Shown here piece by piece: positions 42,984-51,461 of a stretch of DNA of 64,000 nucleotides (positions are counted from its first letter, which is position 1; each line of letters starts with the position of its first letter). A program made the position numbers and the translations under genes. The DNA comes from Streptomyces hyaluromycini (GTDB lineage Bacteria > Actinomycetota > Actinomycetes > Streptomycetales > Streptomycetaceae): contig NZ_BCFL01000029.1 of assembly GCF_002217755.1 (NCBI RefSeq), positions 214,273 to 278,272 of the forward strand, read 5' to 3'. The notes under the pieces are model-generated. The model did not search any database. It worked only from the letters and a program-made list of their open reading frames with translations, and was not told the origin of the DNA.

Positions 42984-43685
42984 TCAGCCCGCCGGCTCCG
43001 GCGCACGCACCTCGACGCGGGCGCCCGGGCTGAACTTCTCCAGCAGTTCGGTGAGTTCGGTGCCCGCCGACGCCACCTCCGGCACCGGCATCGGGGCGAG
43101 GCTCTCCAGCAGGAAGACGGCCGAGGTCGTCCGTTCGGTGAGACGGGTGCGGGGGCCCTGGCGCCAGTTCCAGCGGCGGCAGGTGACACCGGTGTCGTCG
43201 CACCACACGACCTCGCCGGCGTCGGGGTGCTCGACCGCCTCCTCGCCCCCGGCCACGGTCACGAAGTCCTCCTCCCCCGTGGCACGTACGAGGCGCATCC
43301 CGCCCTGGACGAGGTCGAGATCCTCTCCCCCGACCGGGATCAGGTGGGCCACGCTGATCGCGTTGTAGAGGTCGACGAGCAGGTTGATGCGGGGCAGGCC
43401 GCCGTCCGCGAGGGCCCGTCTGGCCAGCGCCTCGGCCGAGTTGCGGGTGCGGGACGGCTTGGAGCCGAAGGCCGTGTAGGCCGTCCGCCAGGCGGCCATG
43501 TGCGGGTCCTCGTGCGGGGCGCGCCCGTCGAGGCGTACGGCCAGACGGCGGGCCGCGTCGTCGAGGAGCGCCGAACTCGCCTCGGTGCTGGGCCCGTTGA
43601 CCAGGCCGTGGGCCTCGATCACGAGGTGCGTGAAGCCGGGCGCGAGGGCGCGCACCTCGTCGGACACGGTGAGCGTGAGAGTCAT
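42984..43685 (-). CDS. B3/B4 tRNA-binding domain protein
   Basis: 233 aa. AYTAFGSKPSRTRNSAEALARRAL followed by LPRINLLVDLYNAISV (together about 79-120) is the B3/B4 domain of phenylalanyl-tRNA synthetase beta; stand-alone forms edit mischarged tRNA or are of unknown role. ATG 43685 follows GAGGCAAGGC; the open frame to 43808 was rejected. Only 10 bp separate it from the upstream transglutaminase-like gene, so they form an operon. Confidence 0.87.
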   Translation of the reverse strand: MTLTLTVSDEVRALAPGFTHLVIEAHGLVNGPSTEASSALLDDAARRLAVRLDGRAPHEDPHMAAWRTAYTAFGSKPSRTRNSAEALARRALADGGLPRINLLVDLYNAISVAHLIPVGGEDLDLVQGGMRLVRATGEEDFVTVAGGEEAVEHPDAGEVVWCDDTGVTCRRWNWRQGPRTRLTERTTSAVFLLESLAPMPVPEVASAGTELTELLEKFSPGARVEVRAPEPAG

Positions 43686-43695
43686 CTGCCTTGCC

Positions 43696-44289
43696 TCAGA
43701 GTGCGGTGGGGAGCGTCTTCCAGAGGTACGGGCGGTCGGACGCCGCTTTGAGCACGCCGAGCACGACCGGGTGGGGTTCAGCGTACAGGACCGGGTAGTC
43801 CATCTCATTGGACCGAGGGTCGGGGACCCAGGCCAGCCGCTCGCCGTCGAGGGAGAACCGGGCGGCCACGCCCGGCTTGTTGCCGCGCGGATCCTGCCGG
43901 TGCCAGGCGCCGTGGAAGCGGACGGCGATCAGGCCGTGCACGACATGGCCGTGACCGTCGTCGTCCGCCAGCCGCTGGTAGCACAGGGCCGCGGGGATGT
44001 CCTCGGCCCGCAGCAGGGCGGCCAGGGCGTGGGCCTTGGCGTAGCAGATGCCGGTGCCCTGCTCCAGCACGTCCGAGGCACGCCAGGTCACGCGCAGGTC
44101 GCCGGAGTCCTGGGAGTGCGGGATGGCGTCCCGCACGAATTCATAAGCGGCCCGCGCATAGGCATACGAATCGCCGACCCCCGCCGCCAGTCGGGCAGCG
44201 GTCTCCCGGACCACAGGATGATGATAGTCGATGACCTCGTCAGCGGCCAGGTAGGCGGACAGGTCGGCGGTGTTCTGGATCAGCTCCAT
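43696..44289 (-). CDS. Transglutaminase-like domain protein
   Basis: 197 aa with the papain-like triad: Cys in GTGICYAKAHALAALLR (about 79-95), His in HVVHGLIAVRF (about 117) and Asp in WHRQDPRGN (about 131). These cytoplasmic proteins act as proteases or thiol hydrolases; substrate unknown. TATGCT lies 8 nt before ATG 44289, so the mRNA is probably leaderless. First gene of a pair with the B3/B4 protein. Confidence 0.87.
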   Translation of the reverse strand: MELIQNTADLSAYLAADEVIDYHHPVVRETAARLAAGVGDSYAYARAAYEFVRDAIPHSQDSGDLRVTWRASDVLEQGTGICYAKAHALAALLRAEDIPAALCYQRLADDDGHGHVVHGLIAVRFHGAWHRQDPRGNKPGVAARFSLDGERLAWVPDPRSNEMDYPVLYAEPHPVVLGVLKAASDRPYLWKTLPTAL

Positions 44290-44372
44290 GCCCGCAGAGC
44301 ATAGGAATGCGGCCACCCGGGCGTCAATGACTTTTCAGGTGACCGCATATCTATGCAGCAGGCGGCTCTGCA

Positions 44373-44451
44373 GCGCCCCGTAAGGGGCGCGGGGAACTGC
44401 GCGACCAGCCACGACGGAGCTGCGGTCGGCAGATCGCGGCGCTCCCCGCGC
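44373..44451. repeat. Streptomyces intergenic repeat with terminator hairpin
   Basis: GCGCCCC-GTAA-GGGGCGC hairpin (44373-44390) runs into GGGGAACTGCGCGACCAGCC, a segment I know from very many Streptomyces intergenic regions; an outer pair GCGCGGGGA (44387-44395) / TCCCCGCGC (44443-44451) can also fold. Confidence 0.65.
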
Positions 44452-44456
44452 AGCAC

Positions 44457-45527
44457 TCAGCGCGCCATCTCGTCCTTGAGCGCCGCCACGAACGCGTCCA
44501 CGTCGTCCTCGGTCGTGTCGAAGGCGCACATCCAGCGCACGTCCCCGGCCGCCTCGTCCCAGAAGTAGAACCGGAAGCGCTTCTGCAGGCGCAGGCTCAC
44601 GTCGTGCGGGAGCCTGGCGAAGACGCCGTTGGCCTGCACCGGGTGGAGGATCTCCACGCCGTCCACGGCCCGGACGCCCTCGGCGAGCCGCTGGGCCATC
44701 TCGTTGGCGTGCCGGGCGTTGCGCAGCCACAGGTCCTTGGCGAGCAGGGCCTCCAGCTGCACGGACACGAAGCGCATCTTGGAGGCGAGCTGCATGGACA
44801 GCTTGCGCAGGTGCTTCATGTGGCTGACGGCGTCCTGGTTGATCACCACGACCGCCTCGCCGAACACGGCACCGTTCTTGGTGCCGCCCAGGGAGAGGAT
44901 GTCGACGCCCACGGCGTTGGTGAACGTGCGCATCGGGACGTCCAGGGAGGCCGCCGCGTTGGCTATCCGGGAGCCGTCCAGGTGCACCTTCATGCCGTGC
45001 GCGTGCGCGTGCTCGCAGATCGCGCGGATCTCGTCCGGCGTGTAGAGGGTGCCCAGCTCGGTGCTCTGGGTGATCGACACCACCTGCGGCATCGCACGGT
45101 GCTCGTCGTCCCAGCCGTACGCCTGCCGGTCGATGAGCTCCGGGGTGAGCTTGCCGTCGGGGGTGGGCACGGTGAGCAGCTTGAGTCCGCCCATGCGCTC
45201 GGGGGCGCCGCCCTCGTCGACGTTGATGTGCGCGCTCTCGGCGCAGATCACCGCGCCCCAGCGGTCGGTGACCGCCTGGAGCGCGACGACGTTGGCGCCG
45301 GTGCCGTTGAAGACCGGGAAGGCCTCCGCCGTGCCCCCGAAGTGGCTGCGGACGATCCGCTGGAGGTTCTCGGTGTACTCGTCCTCGCCGTACGCGACCT
45401 GATGGCCGCCGTTGGCGAGGGCCAGCGCGGCCAGTACCTCGGGGTGGGCTCCGGCGTAGTTGTCACTGGCGAAACCGCGGACCTGCGGGTCGTGGTGGCG
45501 ACGCGCGTCGGTCCTGGGAGGGTTCAC
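44457..45527 (-). CDS. Low-specificity L-threonine aldolase family protein
   Basis: 356-aa PLP enzyme. FASDNYAGAHPEVLAAL at the start, FNGTGANVVALQAV (PLP phosphate site), HLDGSRIANAAASL (Asp for the pyridine N) and LSLGGTKNGA (PLP lysine, near 205) are all present. Cleaves beta-hydroxy amino acids to glycine and an aldehyde. GTG 45527 overlaps the SDR stop codon (GTGA), so it is translationally coupled. Third gene of an operon with DUF6421 and SDR genes. Confidence 0.92.
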   Translation of the reverse strand: MNPPRTDARRHHDPQVRGFASDNYAGAHPEVLAALALANGGHQVAYGEDEYTENLQRIVRSHFGGTAEAFPVFNGTGANVVALQAVTDRWGAVICAESAHINVDEGGAPERMGGLKLLTVPTPDGKLTPELIDRQAYGWDDEHRAMPQVVSITQSTELGTLYTPDEIRAICEHAHAHGMKVHLDGSRIANAAASLDVPMRTFTNAVGVDILSLGGTKNGAVFGEAVVVINQDAVSHMKHLRKLSMQLASKMRFVSVQLEALLAKDLWLRNARHANEMAQRLAEGVRAVDGVEILHPVQANGVFARLPHDVSLRLQKRFRFYFWDEAAGDVRWMCAFDTTEDDVDAFVAALKDEMAR

Positions 45528-46273
45528 GGCTTCTCGGTCAGCCACAGACGGTTTCCGTTCACTTCGGCGGCGGGCTGGTGCCAGACGCCCTCGATGGCCT
45601 CGGCCAGGTCCTTGACGTCGGTGAAGCCCGCGAACTTCGCGTTGGGCCGCTCGGCGCGCATCGCGTCGTGCACCAACGCCTTCACCACCAGGATGGCAGC
45701 GGCGGAGGTCGGGCCCTCGGGGCCCCCGGCCTTGCGGAAGTAGTCGGCCAGGGCGAGCGTCCACGCCTCGGCGGCGGCCTTGCCCGCGGCGTACGCGGCG
45801 TTGCCCGCGGTGGGCCTGCTCGCGGCGGAGGCGCTGATCAGGACGTACCGGCCGCGCTCGCTGCGCTGCAGCGCCTCGTGGAAGGCCAGCGAGGTGTGCT
45901 GCACGGTCTTGACGAGCAGCAGCTCCAGGAAGTCCCAGTCGTCCAGGCTGGTCTTGGTGAAGGTCTCGCTGCCGCGCCAGCCGCCGACGAGGTGCACGAG
46001 ACCGTCGACGCGGCCGAAGTCCTTCTCGACGTGGGTGGCCCAGTCCCGGGTGGACTGGAGGTCGAGCAGATCCACCGTGTCACCCGTGACGCTCGCGCCA
46101 CCGGAGGCGTAGCGGGCCGCGTCCACGGCCTCCGACAGGCGCTGTGGATCGTTGTCCGCCCCGACGACGGTCGCGCCGGCCTCGGCCAGCCGCACCAGCG
46201 TCGCACGCCCTGCGGGTCCGCCCGCGCCCGCCACCGCGATCACCGCACCGCTGAGAGCACCGTTGCCCACCAT
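45524..46273 (-). CDS. SDR family NAD(P)-dependent oxidoreductase
   Basis: 249 aa. Nucleotide site AVAGAGGPAGRATLVRLAEAG (about 12-32) deviates from TGxxxGxG but keeps the glycines; catalytic Ser in LISASAASRP and Tyr/Lys in AAYAAGKAAAEAW (YxxxK) are present. AGAGGGGAAC precedes ATG 46273. Sits between DUF6421 and threonine aldolase genes in one operon; the shared pathway is unknown. Confidence 0.9.
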   Translation of the reverse strand: MVGNGALSGAVIAVAGAGGPAGRATLVRLAEAGATVVGADNDPQRLSEAVDAARYASGGASVTGDTVDLLDLQSTRDWATHVEKDFGRVDGLVHLVGGWRGSETFTKTSLDDWDFLELLLVKTVQHTSLAFHEALQRSERGRYVLISASAASRPTAGNAAYAAGKAAAEAWTLALADYFRKAGGPEGPTSAAAILVVKALVHDAMRAERPNAKFAGFTDVKDLAEAIEGVWHQPAAEVNGNRLWLTEKP

Positions 46274-46311
46274 GTCGTTCCCCTCTTGAGCCGTGTTCCG
46301 GTGCCGGTCGC

Positions 46312-47709
46312 TCACGCGGCGACCGGCTCGGCGCTGTCCGCCGTGATGCCCTTGGTCTCGGCGATCACGTTCTTCAGTTTCTTGGACAGGGCCTCGTAGA
46401 ACATGCTCAGCGGAAACTCGTCCGGAAGCACGTCGTCCACGAGCTTGCGCGGCGGCAGCGTCAGGTCCAGGGCGTCGGGACCCTTGGCCCACTTGGAGCC
46501 GGGGTGCGGGGCGAGGTAGGTGGCGACCAGCTCGTACCCGGCGAACCAGTGGACGAGCTTCGGGCGGTCGATGCCGTCCTTGTAGAGCTTCTCGATCTCG
46601 GCGCACAGCTGGTTGGTGACCTGCGGGGCGCGCGCCCAGTCGATGGCGAGCTTGTTGTCGGTCCATCGGACCACGTCGTGCTTGTGCAGGTAGGCGAAGA
46701 GCAGCTGGCCGCCGAGCCCGTCGTAGTTGCGGACCCGGTCGCCGGTGACCGGGAAGCGGAACATGCGGTCGAAGAGCACCGCGTACTGCACGTCACGGGC
46801 CTGCGGAACGCCGTCGGCGGCCAGCTTCACGGCCTCCTTGAAGGCGGTGAGGTCGCAGCGCAGCTCCTCCAGGCCGTACATCCAGAACGGCTGGCGCTGC
46901 TTGATCATGAACGGGTCGAAGGGCAGGTCGCCGTGGCTGTGGGTGCGGTCGTGGACCATGTCCCACAGCACGAAGGCCTCCTCGCAGCGCTTCTGGTCGT
47001 GGACCATGGCGGCGATGTCCTCGGGCAGGTTCAGGCCGAGGATACCGACGGCCGCGTCGGTGACCCGGCGGAAGCGGGCGGCCTCGCGGTCGCAGAAGAT
47101 ACCGCCCCAGGAGAATCGTTCCGGCGCCTCGCGTACGGCGATGGTCTCGGGGAAGAGGACGGCGGAGTTGGTGTCGTAGCCGGCCGTGAAGTCCTCGAAC
47201 TTGATGCCGCAGAACAGCGGGTTGTCGTACCGGGTGCGCTCCAGCTCGGCCAGCCAGTCCGGCCAGACCATGCGCAGCACGACCGCCTCCAGGTTGCGGT
47301 CCGGGTTGCCGTTCTGCGTGTACATCGGGAAGACGACCAGGTGCTGGAGGCCGTCCGCGCGGCCCGCGGCGGGCTGGAAGGCCAGCAGGGAGTCGAGGAA
47401 GTCGGGCACCCGGAAGCCGCCGTCGGCCCAGCGCCGCAGGTCCGCCACGAGCGCCCGGTGGTAGGCGGCGTCGTGCGGGAGCAGCGGGGACAGCTCTTCC
47501 ACGGCCTCGACGACACGCCGTACGGCAGCCTCGGCGTCGGCCGGCGCGGGCGCGCCCTCGGCGTCGAAGTCGATCGCCCCGTCCTTCGACTGCCATGGCC
47601 GGATCCGCTCCACGGAGTCCTTGAGGACGGGCCACGCCGGGTGCTCGACCACCCTGGTCACGGGAGGAACCTGCTCCTCCGAACCCACCTGCACAAGAAT
47701 TTCCGTCAT
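46312..47709 (-). CDS. DUF6421 family protein
   Basis: 465-aa soluble protein, conserved in Streptomyces as DUF6421; no enzymatic motif that I can name. MVWPDWLAELERTRYDNPLFCGIKFEDF and HDRTHSHGDLPFDPFMI are notable conserved-looking stretches; the latter has His and Asp residues that could bind metal. GGAGGATGGGAC precedes ATG 47709, and a 14-bp palindrome lies 37 bp upstream. First gene of the DUF6421-SDR-aldolase operon. Confidence 0.82.
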   Translation of the reverse strand: MTEILVQVGSEEQVPPVTRVVEHPAWPVLKDSVERIRPWQSKDGAIDFDAEGAPAPADAEAAVRRVVEAVEELSPLLPHDAAYHRALVADLRRWADGGFRVPDFLDSLLAFQPAAGRADGLQHLVVFPMYTQNGNPDRNLEAVVLRMVWPDWLAELERTRYDNPLFCGIKFEDFTAGYDTNSAVLFPETIAVREAPERFSWGGIFCDREAARFRRVTDAAVGILGLNLPEDIAAMVHDQKRCEEAFVLWDMVHDRTHSHGDLPFDPFMIKQRQPFWMYGLEELRCDLTAFKEAVKLAADGVPQARDVQYAVLFDRMFRFPVTGDRVRNYDGLGGQLLFAYLHKHDVVRWTDNKLAIDWARAPQVTNQLCAEIEKLYKDGIDRPKLVHWFAGYELVATYLAPHPGSKWAKGPDALDLTLPPRKLVDDVLPDEFPLSMFYEALSKKLKNVIAETKGITADSAEPVAA

Positions 47710-47745
47710 GTCCCATCCTCCACGGGAGAAGCTTCCGTAAGGACA

Positions 47746-47759
47746 CCGTATGCATACGG
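47746..47759. promoter_or_regulatory. Perfect 14-bp palindrome upstream of the DUF6421 operon
   Basis: CCGTATGCATACGG, extendable to 20 bp with one mismatched pair (ACACCGTATGCATACGGGGT). Likely operator of the leftward operon. Confidence 0.6.
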
Positions 47760-48122
47760 GGTTTCTCCCAGCAAGGGGGCACTCGGGAAATTATCCTGCG
47801 GCACCCCTTCTTCACCGCGCTTTTTCCTGTGCGAAACCGCGAAGGCGCTCACATTCACTACGGCCGGTGACGAGGTGTCAGCTCCGGGGGGGCCGTATGG
47901 ATCCGGCCGGTCAATGCGCGGCGGGACGCGCCCACCACCGGGTGACCGCCGACCGGGGCACGGGCCAGGTATCGCACACCCGGCGCGCCAATCCCCCCGT
48001 GTACGTACGGGTTCATCGCGACGGGCGGCCATTAGGCTGCGCCCAGCCGCGTGGACAGCGACGTCCGTCGTACGGTTCGCGCGCCTGCCCCACCGCCGCC
48101 GTCGACGGAAGCGAGTTGAATC

Positions 48123-48806
48123 TTGAACTTCCTTACCATCGGTCACCGCGGAGTCATGGGCGTCGAGCCCGAGAACACCCTCCGTTCCTTCGCCGCCGCC
48201 CAGCAGGCCGGCCTCGACCTGATCGAACTCGATCTCCACCTCAGCAAGGACGGCGCCCTGGTCGTCATGCACGACGCGGAGGTGGACCGCACGACCGACG
48301 GCACCGGCCCGATCGCCGAGAAGACCCTGGAGGAGCTGCGGGCGCTGGACGCCGGCCGGGGCGAGCGGGTGCCGGTGTTCGAGGAGGTCCTGGACTCGGT
48401 GCGGACCCCGTTGCAGGCCGAGATCAAGGACGTGGCGGCGGCCCGCGCGCTGGCCGAGGTCATGCAGCGCCGGGACCTGGTCTCCCGGGTGGAGGTCTCC
48501 TCGTTCCACGACGAGGCGGTCGCCGAGATCGCCCGGCTGGTGCCGGGGGTGCGCACCGCGCTGATCGCCAGCCGCTACGGCACCGACGTGGTGGAGCGGG
48601 CCCGGGAGGCGGGGGCGGCGACCCTCTGCCTGAACATCCGGCGGCTGACCCTGGAGGTCGTCGAGCACGCCCGCAAGGCGGACCTGCGGGTGCTCGGCTG
48701 GGTGGTGAACACCCAGGACGATCTGCGGCTGGTGCGGGCCCTGCAGCTGGACGGCGCGACGACCGACTACCCGGAGATCAAGCGCACCGCCCGCTTCACC
48801 GCGTGA
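48123..48806 (+). CDS. Glycerophosphodiester phosphodiesterase
   Basis: 227 aa. GHRGVMGVEPENTLRSF (residues 7-23, catalytic His and substrate-binding Arg), IELDLHLSKDGALVVMHD (metal Glu/Asp and second His, about 34-51) and the final GWVVNTQDDL are the GDPD signature. No signal peptide, so cytoplasmic. Hydrolyses deacylated phospholipids to glycerol-3-phosphate. Start is TTG 48123; GGAAG lies about 12 nt upstream. Confidence 0.92.
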   Translation: MNFLTIGHRGVMGVEPENTLRSFAAAQQAGLDLIELDLHLSKDGALVVMHDAEVDRTTDGTGPIAEKTLEELRALDAGRGERVPVFEEVLDSVRTPLQAEIKDVAAARALAEVMQRRDLVSRVEVSSFHDEAVAEIARLVPGVRTALIASRYGTDVVERAREAGAATLCLNIRRLTLEVVEHARKADLRVLGWVVNTQDDLRLVRALQLDGATTDYPEIKRTARFTA

Positions 48807-48821
48807 ACGCCGGCCCGCACC

Positions 48822-49361
48822 TCACACCAGCGGCTTGACCAGCAGCTCGAACTGCAGGTCGTCCCGCTGCGGAATGCCGAAGCGCTCCTCGCCGTACGGG
48901 AACGGCGTCATCTTTCCCGTACGGCGGTAGCCGCGCCGCTCGTACCAGGCGATCAGGTCGTCGCGCACCGAGATCACCGTCATGTGCATCTCCGTGACGC
49001 CCCAGTCCTCGCTCGCCTGACGCTCGGCCTCGGCGATGACGACCTTGCCGAGGCCGCCGCCCTGGAGGGCGGGGCTCACCGCGAACATGCCGAAGTACGC
49101 GTGGTCACCACGGTGTTCGAGCTGGCAGCAGGCGACGACCGCGCCGTCCCGCTCGACGACGAGCAGCTTGCCGTCCGGCGCCTTGATCACTTCGAGGACG
49201 CCCTCCGGGTCGGTGCGCTGCCCCTCCAGGATGTCCGCCTCGGTGGTCCAGCCGACCCGGCTGTCGTCGCCCCGGTAGGCCGACTCGACCAACGCGACCA
49301 GGACGTCCACGTCGGCGCCGGTGGCGTCGCGGAAGGTCAGTCCGGTGGCGGTGTTCTCCAT
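48822..49361 (-). CDS. GNAT family N-acetyltransferase
   Basis: 179 aa. Acetyl-CoA site VSPALQGGGLGKVVIAEAE (Q-x-x-G-x-G/A equivalent, about 100-118), acceptor part with AWYERRGYRRTGKMTPFP. Acceptor substrate unknown. GGAG lies 10 nt before ATG 49361. It converges with the phosphodiesterase gene (15 bp apart). Confidence 0.9.
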   Translation of the reverse strand: MENTATGLTFRDATGADVDVLVALVESAYRGDDSRVGWTTEADILEGQRTDPEGVLEVIKAPDGKLLVVERDGAVVACCQLEHRGDHAYFGMFAVSPALQGGGLGKVVIAEAERQASEDWGVTEMHMTVISVRDDLIAWYERRGYRRTGKMTPFPYGEERFGIPQRDDLQFELLVKPLV

Positions 49362-49650
49362 GGGCGGGTTCTCCGATCTCAAGCACGACTGAGCCGGGCA
49401 CGACCCTATCCCCGCGGCCCGGCTCCGCTTCCCGGCTCCCGGGCCACCGGGTGCCGCCGCCGGCCGCCGCCCGAGGCTTTCGCCCCCTGGCTGCCGATGC
49501 CCGCCGCCCGGCCTCCTGGACGCGCATCCGCCGGTGCCCGCGACGACTCCCGCCCCCGGCCGTCGGCTCCCGCCACATCCCGGCTCGCGACTCCCGGCGC
49601 CCAGCGCCCCGCTCGTCCCGATATGGCCCCTGCCGCTACGCTCCGGTCGC

Positions 49651-50043
49651 ATGGTGCATGTACTGAGCAGCCGTACGCTGATCCACCCCGCCGACCCCGA
49701 GCGGTCCCGCGCCTTCTACGGCGAGCAGCTCGGCCTCGCCGTCTACCGCGAGTTCGGTGAGGGTCCCGAGCGCGGCACGGTCTACTTCCTCGGCGGCGGG
49801 TTCCTGGAGGTCTCCGGGCGGTCGGGCACCCCAGCCCCGCCGGCCGTACAACTGTGGCTCCAGGTCGCCGACGTCGCGGCGGCGCACGACGAGCTGGCGG
49901 CGAAGGGCGTCGAGATCGTGCGCCCGCCCGTGAAGGAGCCGTGGGGCCTGGTCGAGATGTGGATCGCCGATCCGGACGGATGGAAAATTGTTATCGTAGA
50001 GGTGCCTGAAGATCATCCCATCCGATACCGTCCGGGCATCTGA
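49651..50043 (+). CDS. VOC family protein (glyoxalase/bleomycin-resistance fold)
   Basis: 130 aa with two beta-alpha-beta-beta-beta modules. TLIHPADPERSRAFYGEQLGL at the start, FLEVSGRSG, and DPDGWKIVIVEVPE at the end with the metal-site Glu (VEV). Function of this small VOC protein unknown. TACGCT (49637-49642) lies 8 nt before ATG 49651, a leaderless layout. A hairpin terminator follows directly; it is the last ordinary chromosomal gene before the mobile region. Confidence 0.88.
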   Translation: MVHVLSSRTLIHPADPERSRAFYGEQLGLAVYREFGEGPERGTVYFLGGGFLEVSGRSGTPAPPAVQLWLQVADVAAAHDELAAKGVEIVRPPVKEPWGLVEMWIADPDGWKIVIVEVPEDHPIRYRPGI

Positions 50044-50061
50044 CCTGCGGAAACGAAGAAA

Positions 50062-50100
50062 CCCCGCCCTCCCTGGCTCCGTGGACCAGGCAGGACGGGG
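50062..50100. terminator. Hairpin terminator after the VOC gene
   Basis: CCCCGCCCTCCCTGG / CCAGGCAGGACGGGG, 15-bp arms with two mismatches. Confidence 0.75.
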
Positions 50101-50217
50101 CTCTGACGCCTGGTTCACTCCTCCGGCAGGCTCTGAAAGAGAAGTGCGGCACCCAGGCGCCACGTCCGCCACGCTGTTCCCCGGACCCCAGTCCGAAGGG
50201 CGGACGCAGATTTTAAA

Positions 50218-50256
50218 GCCCCGCTCACGGGGCCAGGCGGGACCTGTGAGCGGGGC
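50218..50256. terminator. Second hairpin in the chromosome/mobile-region junction
   Basis: Perfect arms GCCCCGCTCAC / GTGAGCGGGGC around 17 nt, preceded by TTTTAAA; no gene directly beside it. Confidence 0.6.
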
Positions 50257-50306
50257 AGTACCGCCCCGGGCAGTCCGCATGTGGGAACGGACTCCTCCGA
50301 CGGGCG

Positions 50307-50398
50307 GCGCCTCGTCCTCCAGAGAGGCGCTAACCAAAAGGCAGGACGAGAAGCGTTGGCCGGACACCTCCCCTGCCCTACGGCGGAGGCAGGGGAGG
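50307..50398. terminator. Third and fourth hairpins in the junction
   Basis: GCGCCTC / GAGGCGC (50307-50330, 7-bp arms, 10-nt loop) and CCTCCCCTGCC / GGCAGGGGAGG (50367-50398, 11-bp arms, 10-nt loop). The interval 50101-50583 holds no convincing gene. Confidence 0.55.
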
Positions 50399-50583
50399 CC
50401 TTCCGGACGCTGCACAGCCACGAAGGCCGACCAACCGTGCAGCAGCCTCTTTCGCGGCCTTGGATGGCTCAGCACACCGCGTAGGAGGCTCGGACGCTGG
50501 CGGGGTACCGAGCGAGATTTTGCCGACCTCACCCGGCCCCCGCCGCGCCCTCCGCAGTCGACGAACGGGCGCCGGCTGCGGGT

Positions 50584-50790
50584 CTAGGGGGTGGGCGATG
50601 CGTTCCAGTGGTACTCACCGTGCCGCTCGCCGTCGAGCATCAGGTTGGCCACGTGGTCGTCGCCTTCGTGCGGCTCCAGACGGCAGGAGACCGTCACGCC
50701 CTCCCAGTTGAGTCCGGTGACTTGCCGCTCCCGCCGGACGAACCAGTAGGGCAGTGTCCTCGACATGCCGCAGACATCCGCGCTCGTCAT
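50584..50790 (-). CDS. Small hypothetical protein
   Basis: 68 aa, last gene of a leftward operon, overlapping its upstream neighbour by 4 nt (ATGA). MTSADVCGMSRTLPYWFVRR and LEPHEGDDHVANLML are the recognisable stretches; a Cys and several His suggest a possible metal site but nothing more. No homology that I can name. Confidence 0.6.
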   Translation of the reverse strand: MTSADVCGMSRTLPYWFVRRERQVTGLNWEGVTVSCRLEPHEGDDHVANLMLDGERHGEYHWNASPTP

Positions 50791-51062
50791 GTCGTCCGCT
50801 CCGGCTGCACGCTCGGTACGACGCGGAAGTTGGTCTGGCTGACAGTGCGGTACCGCGTATGGGTGGGGTACTTGGCGTTGTGCTCAAGCGCCCACTCATC
50901 GGGATCCTGCGTCACCGGATCCTCTCCAGGGCCCTCAACGGCGCCCTTGGCGTTCATCCACTGGTGCTCGATGCAGTTGACGCACTCGATCCAGCTACGC
51001 CCTGGCAGTGCGCCTATTTCAAGCCGGGACTTGACTTCGGGGTACGGGTCGGGCGACGTCAT
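50787..51062 (-). CDS. Small hypothetical protein (DUF7848-like)
   Basis: 91 aa with a C-x2-C pair (ECVNCIEHQWMN, about 27-30) and a final TRYRTVSQTNFRVVPS, a pattern I recall from Streptomyces proteins labelled DUF7848. Four-nt overlaps with both neighbours. Function unknown; often next to HTH-DUF5753 regulators. Confidence 0.6.
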   Translation of the reverse strand: MTSPDPYPEVKSRLEIGALPGRSWIECVNCIEHQWMNAKGAVEGPGEDPVTQDPDEWALEHNAKYPTHTRYRTVSQTNFRVVPSVQPERTT

Positions 51063-51370
51063 ACCGCCACCTCGTCCACGTCCTCAAGACGCATCCCGCG
51101 ACTCTCGGCAATCCGGAGTACAGACGTCAGAGACTCCGTCGCGCGCAGTAGTGCGTACCTGACTTCGGCGTGCGTTGACAGGGGGTTGTCCAGCACCTTG
51201 CGGGCCGCTTTGAGGACTGCCTCCCCGGAACCGAGTTGCTCCTCCTCCAGGCCGTCAGCAAGTCGAGAGATGAGGCCGTTGGGGTCGTCAGTCTTCAGTA
51301 AGCACCACTTGCCGTCTTCGGACCAGGGCAGAAGACGAGCCCCCTGTCCTCCCAGTGATTGAATCGTCAT
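51059..51370 (-). CDS. Hypothetical protein
   Basis: 103 aa, mainly helical (LISRLADGLEEEQLGSGEAV, ALLRATESLTSVLRIAES). Starts 91 bp after the HTH-DUF5753 gene; three 10-bp repeats lie in that gap. It occupies the place where a DUF397 partner is often found, but does not show the DUF397 pattern. Confidence 0.6.
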   Translation of the reverse strand: MTIQSLGGQGARLLPWSEDGKWCLLKTDDPNGLISRLADGLEEEQLGSGEAVLKAARKVLDNPLSTHAEVRYALLRATESLTSVLRIAESRGMRLEDVDEVAV

Positions 51371-51428
51371 CCTCGCGCCTCCGCCTAAGTGCTTCTGTCC
51401 TTCGACGGTAGGCGCGCAAGGGGGCGCA

Positions 51429-51458
51429 GTTCCACGGAGTTCTACGAAGTTCTATGCA
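51429..51458. promoter_or_regulatory. Three tandem 10-bp repeats (AGTTCYACGR)
   Basis: AGTTCCACGG, AGTTCTACGA and AGTTCTATGC follow each other exactly at 51429, 51439 and 51449, one helical turn apart, between the HTH regulator and its downstream genes. Confidence 0.6.
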
Positions 51459-51461
51459 ACT

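Noticed and set aside
51059..51370. DUF397-type partner of the HTH-DUF5753 regulator
   Set aside because: The neighbouring gene has the right size and place, but lacks the short DUF397 pattern (W-x-K-S-S-Y-S type start).
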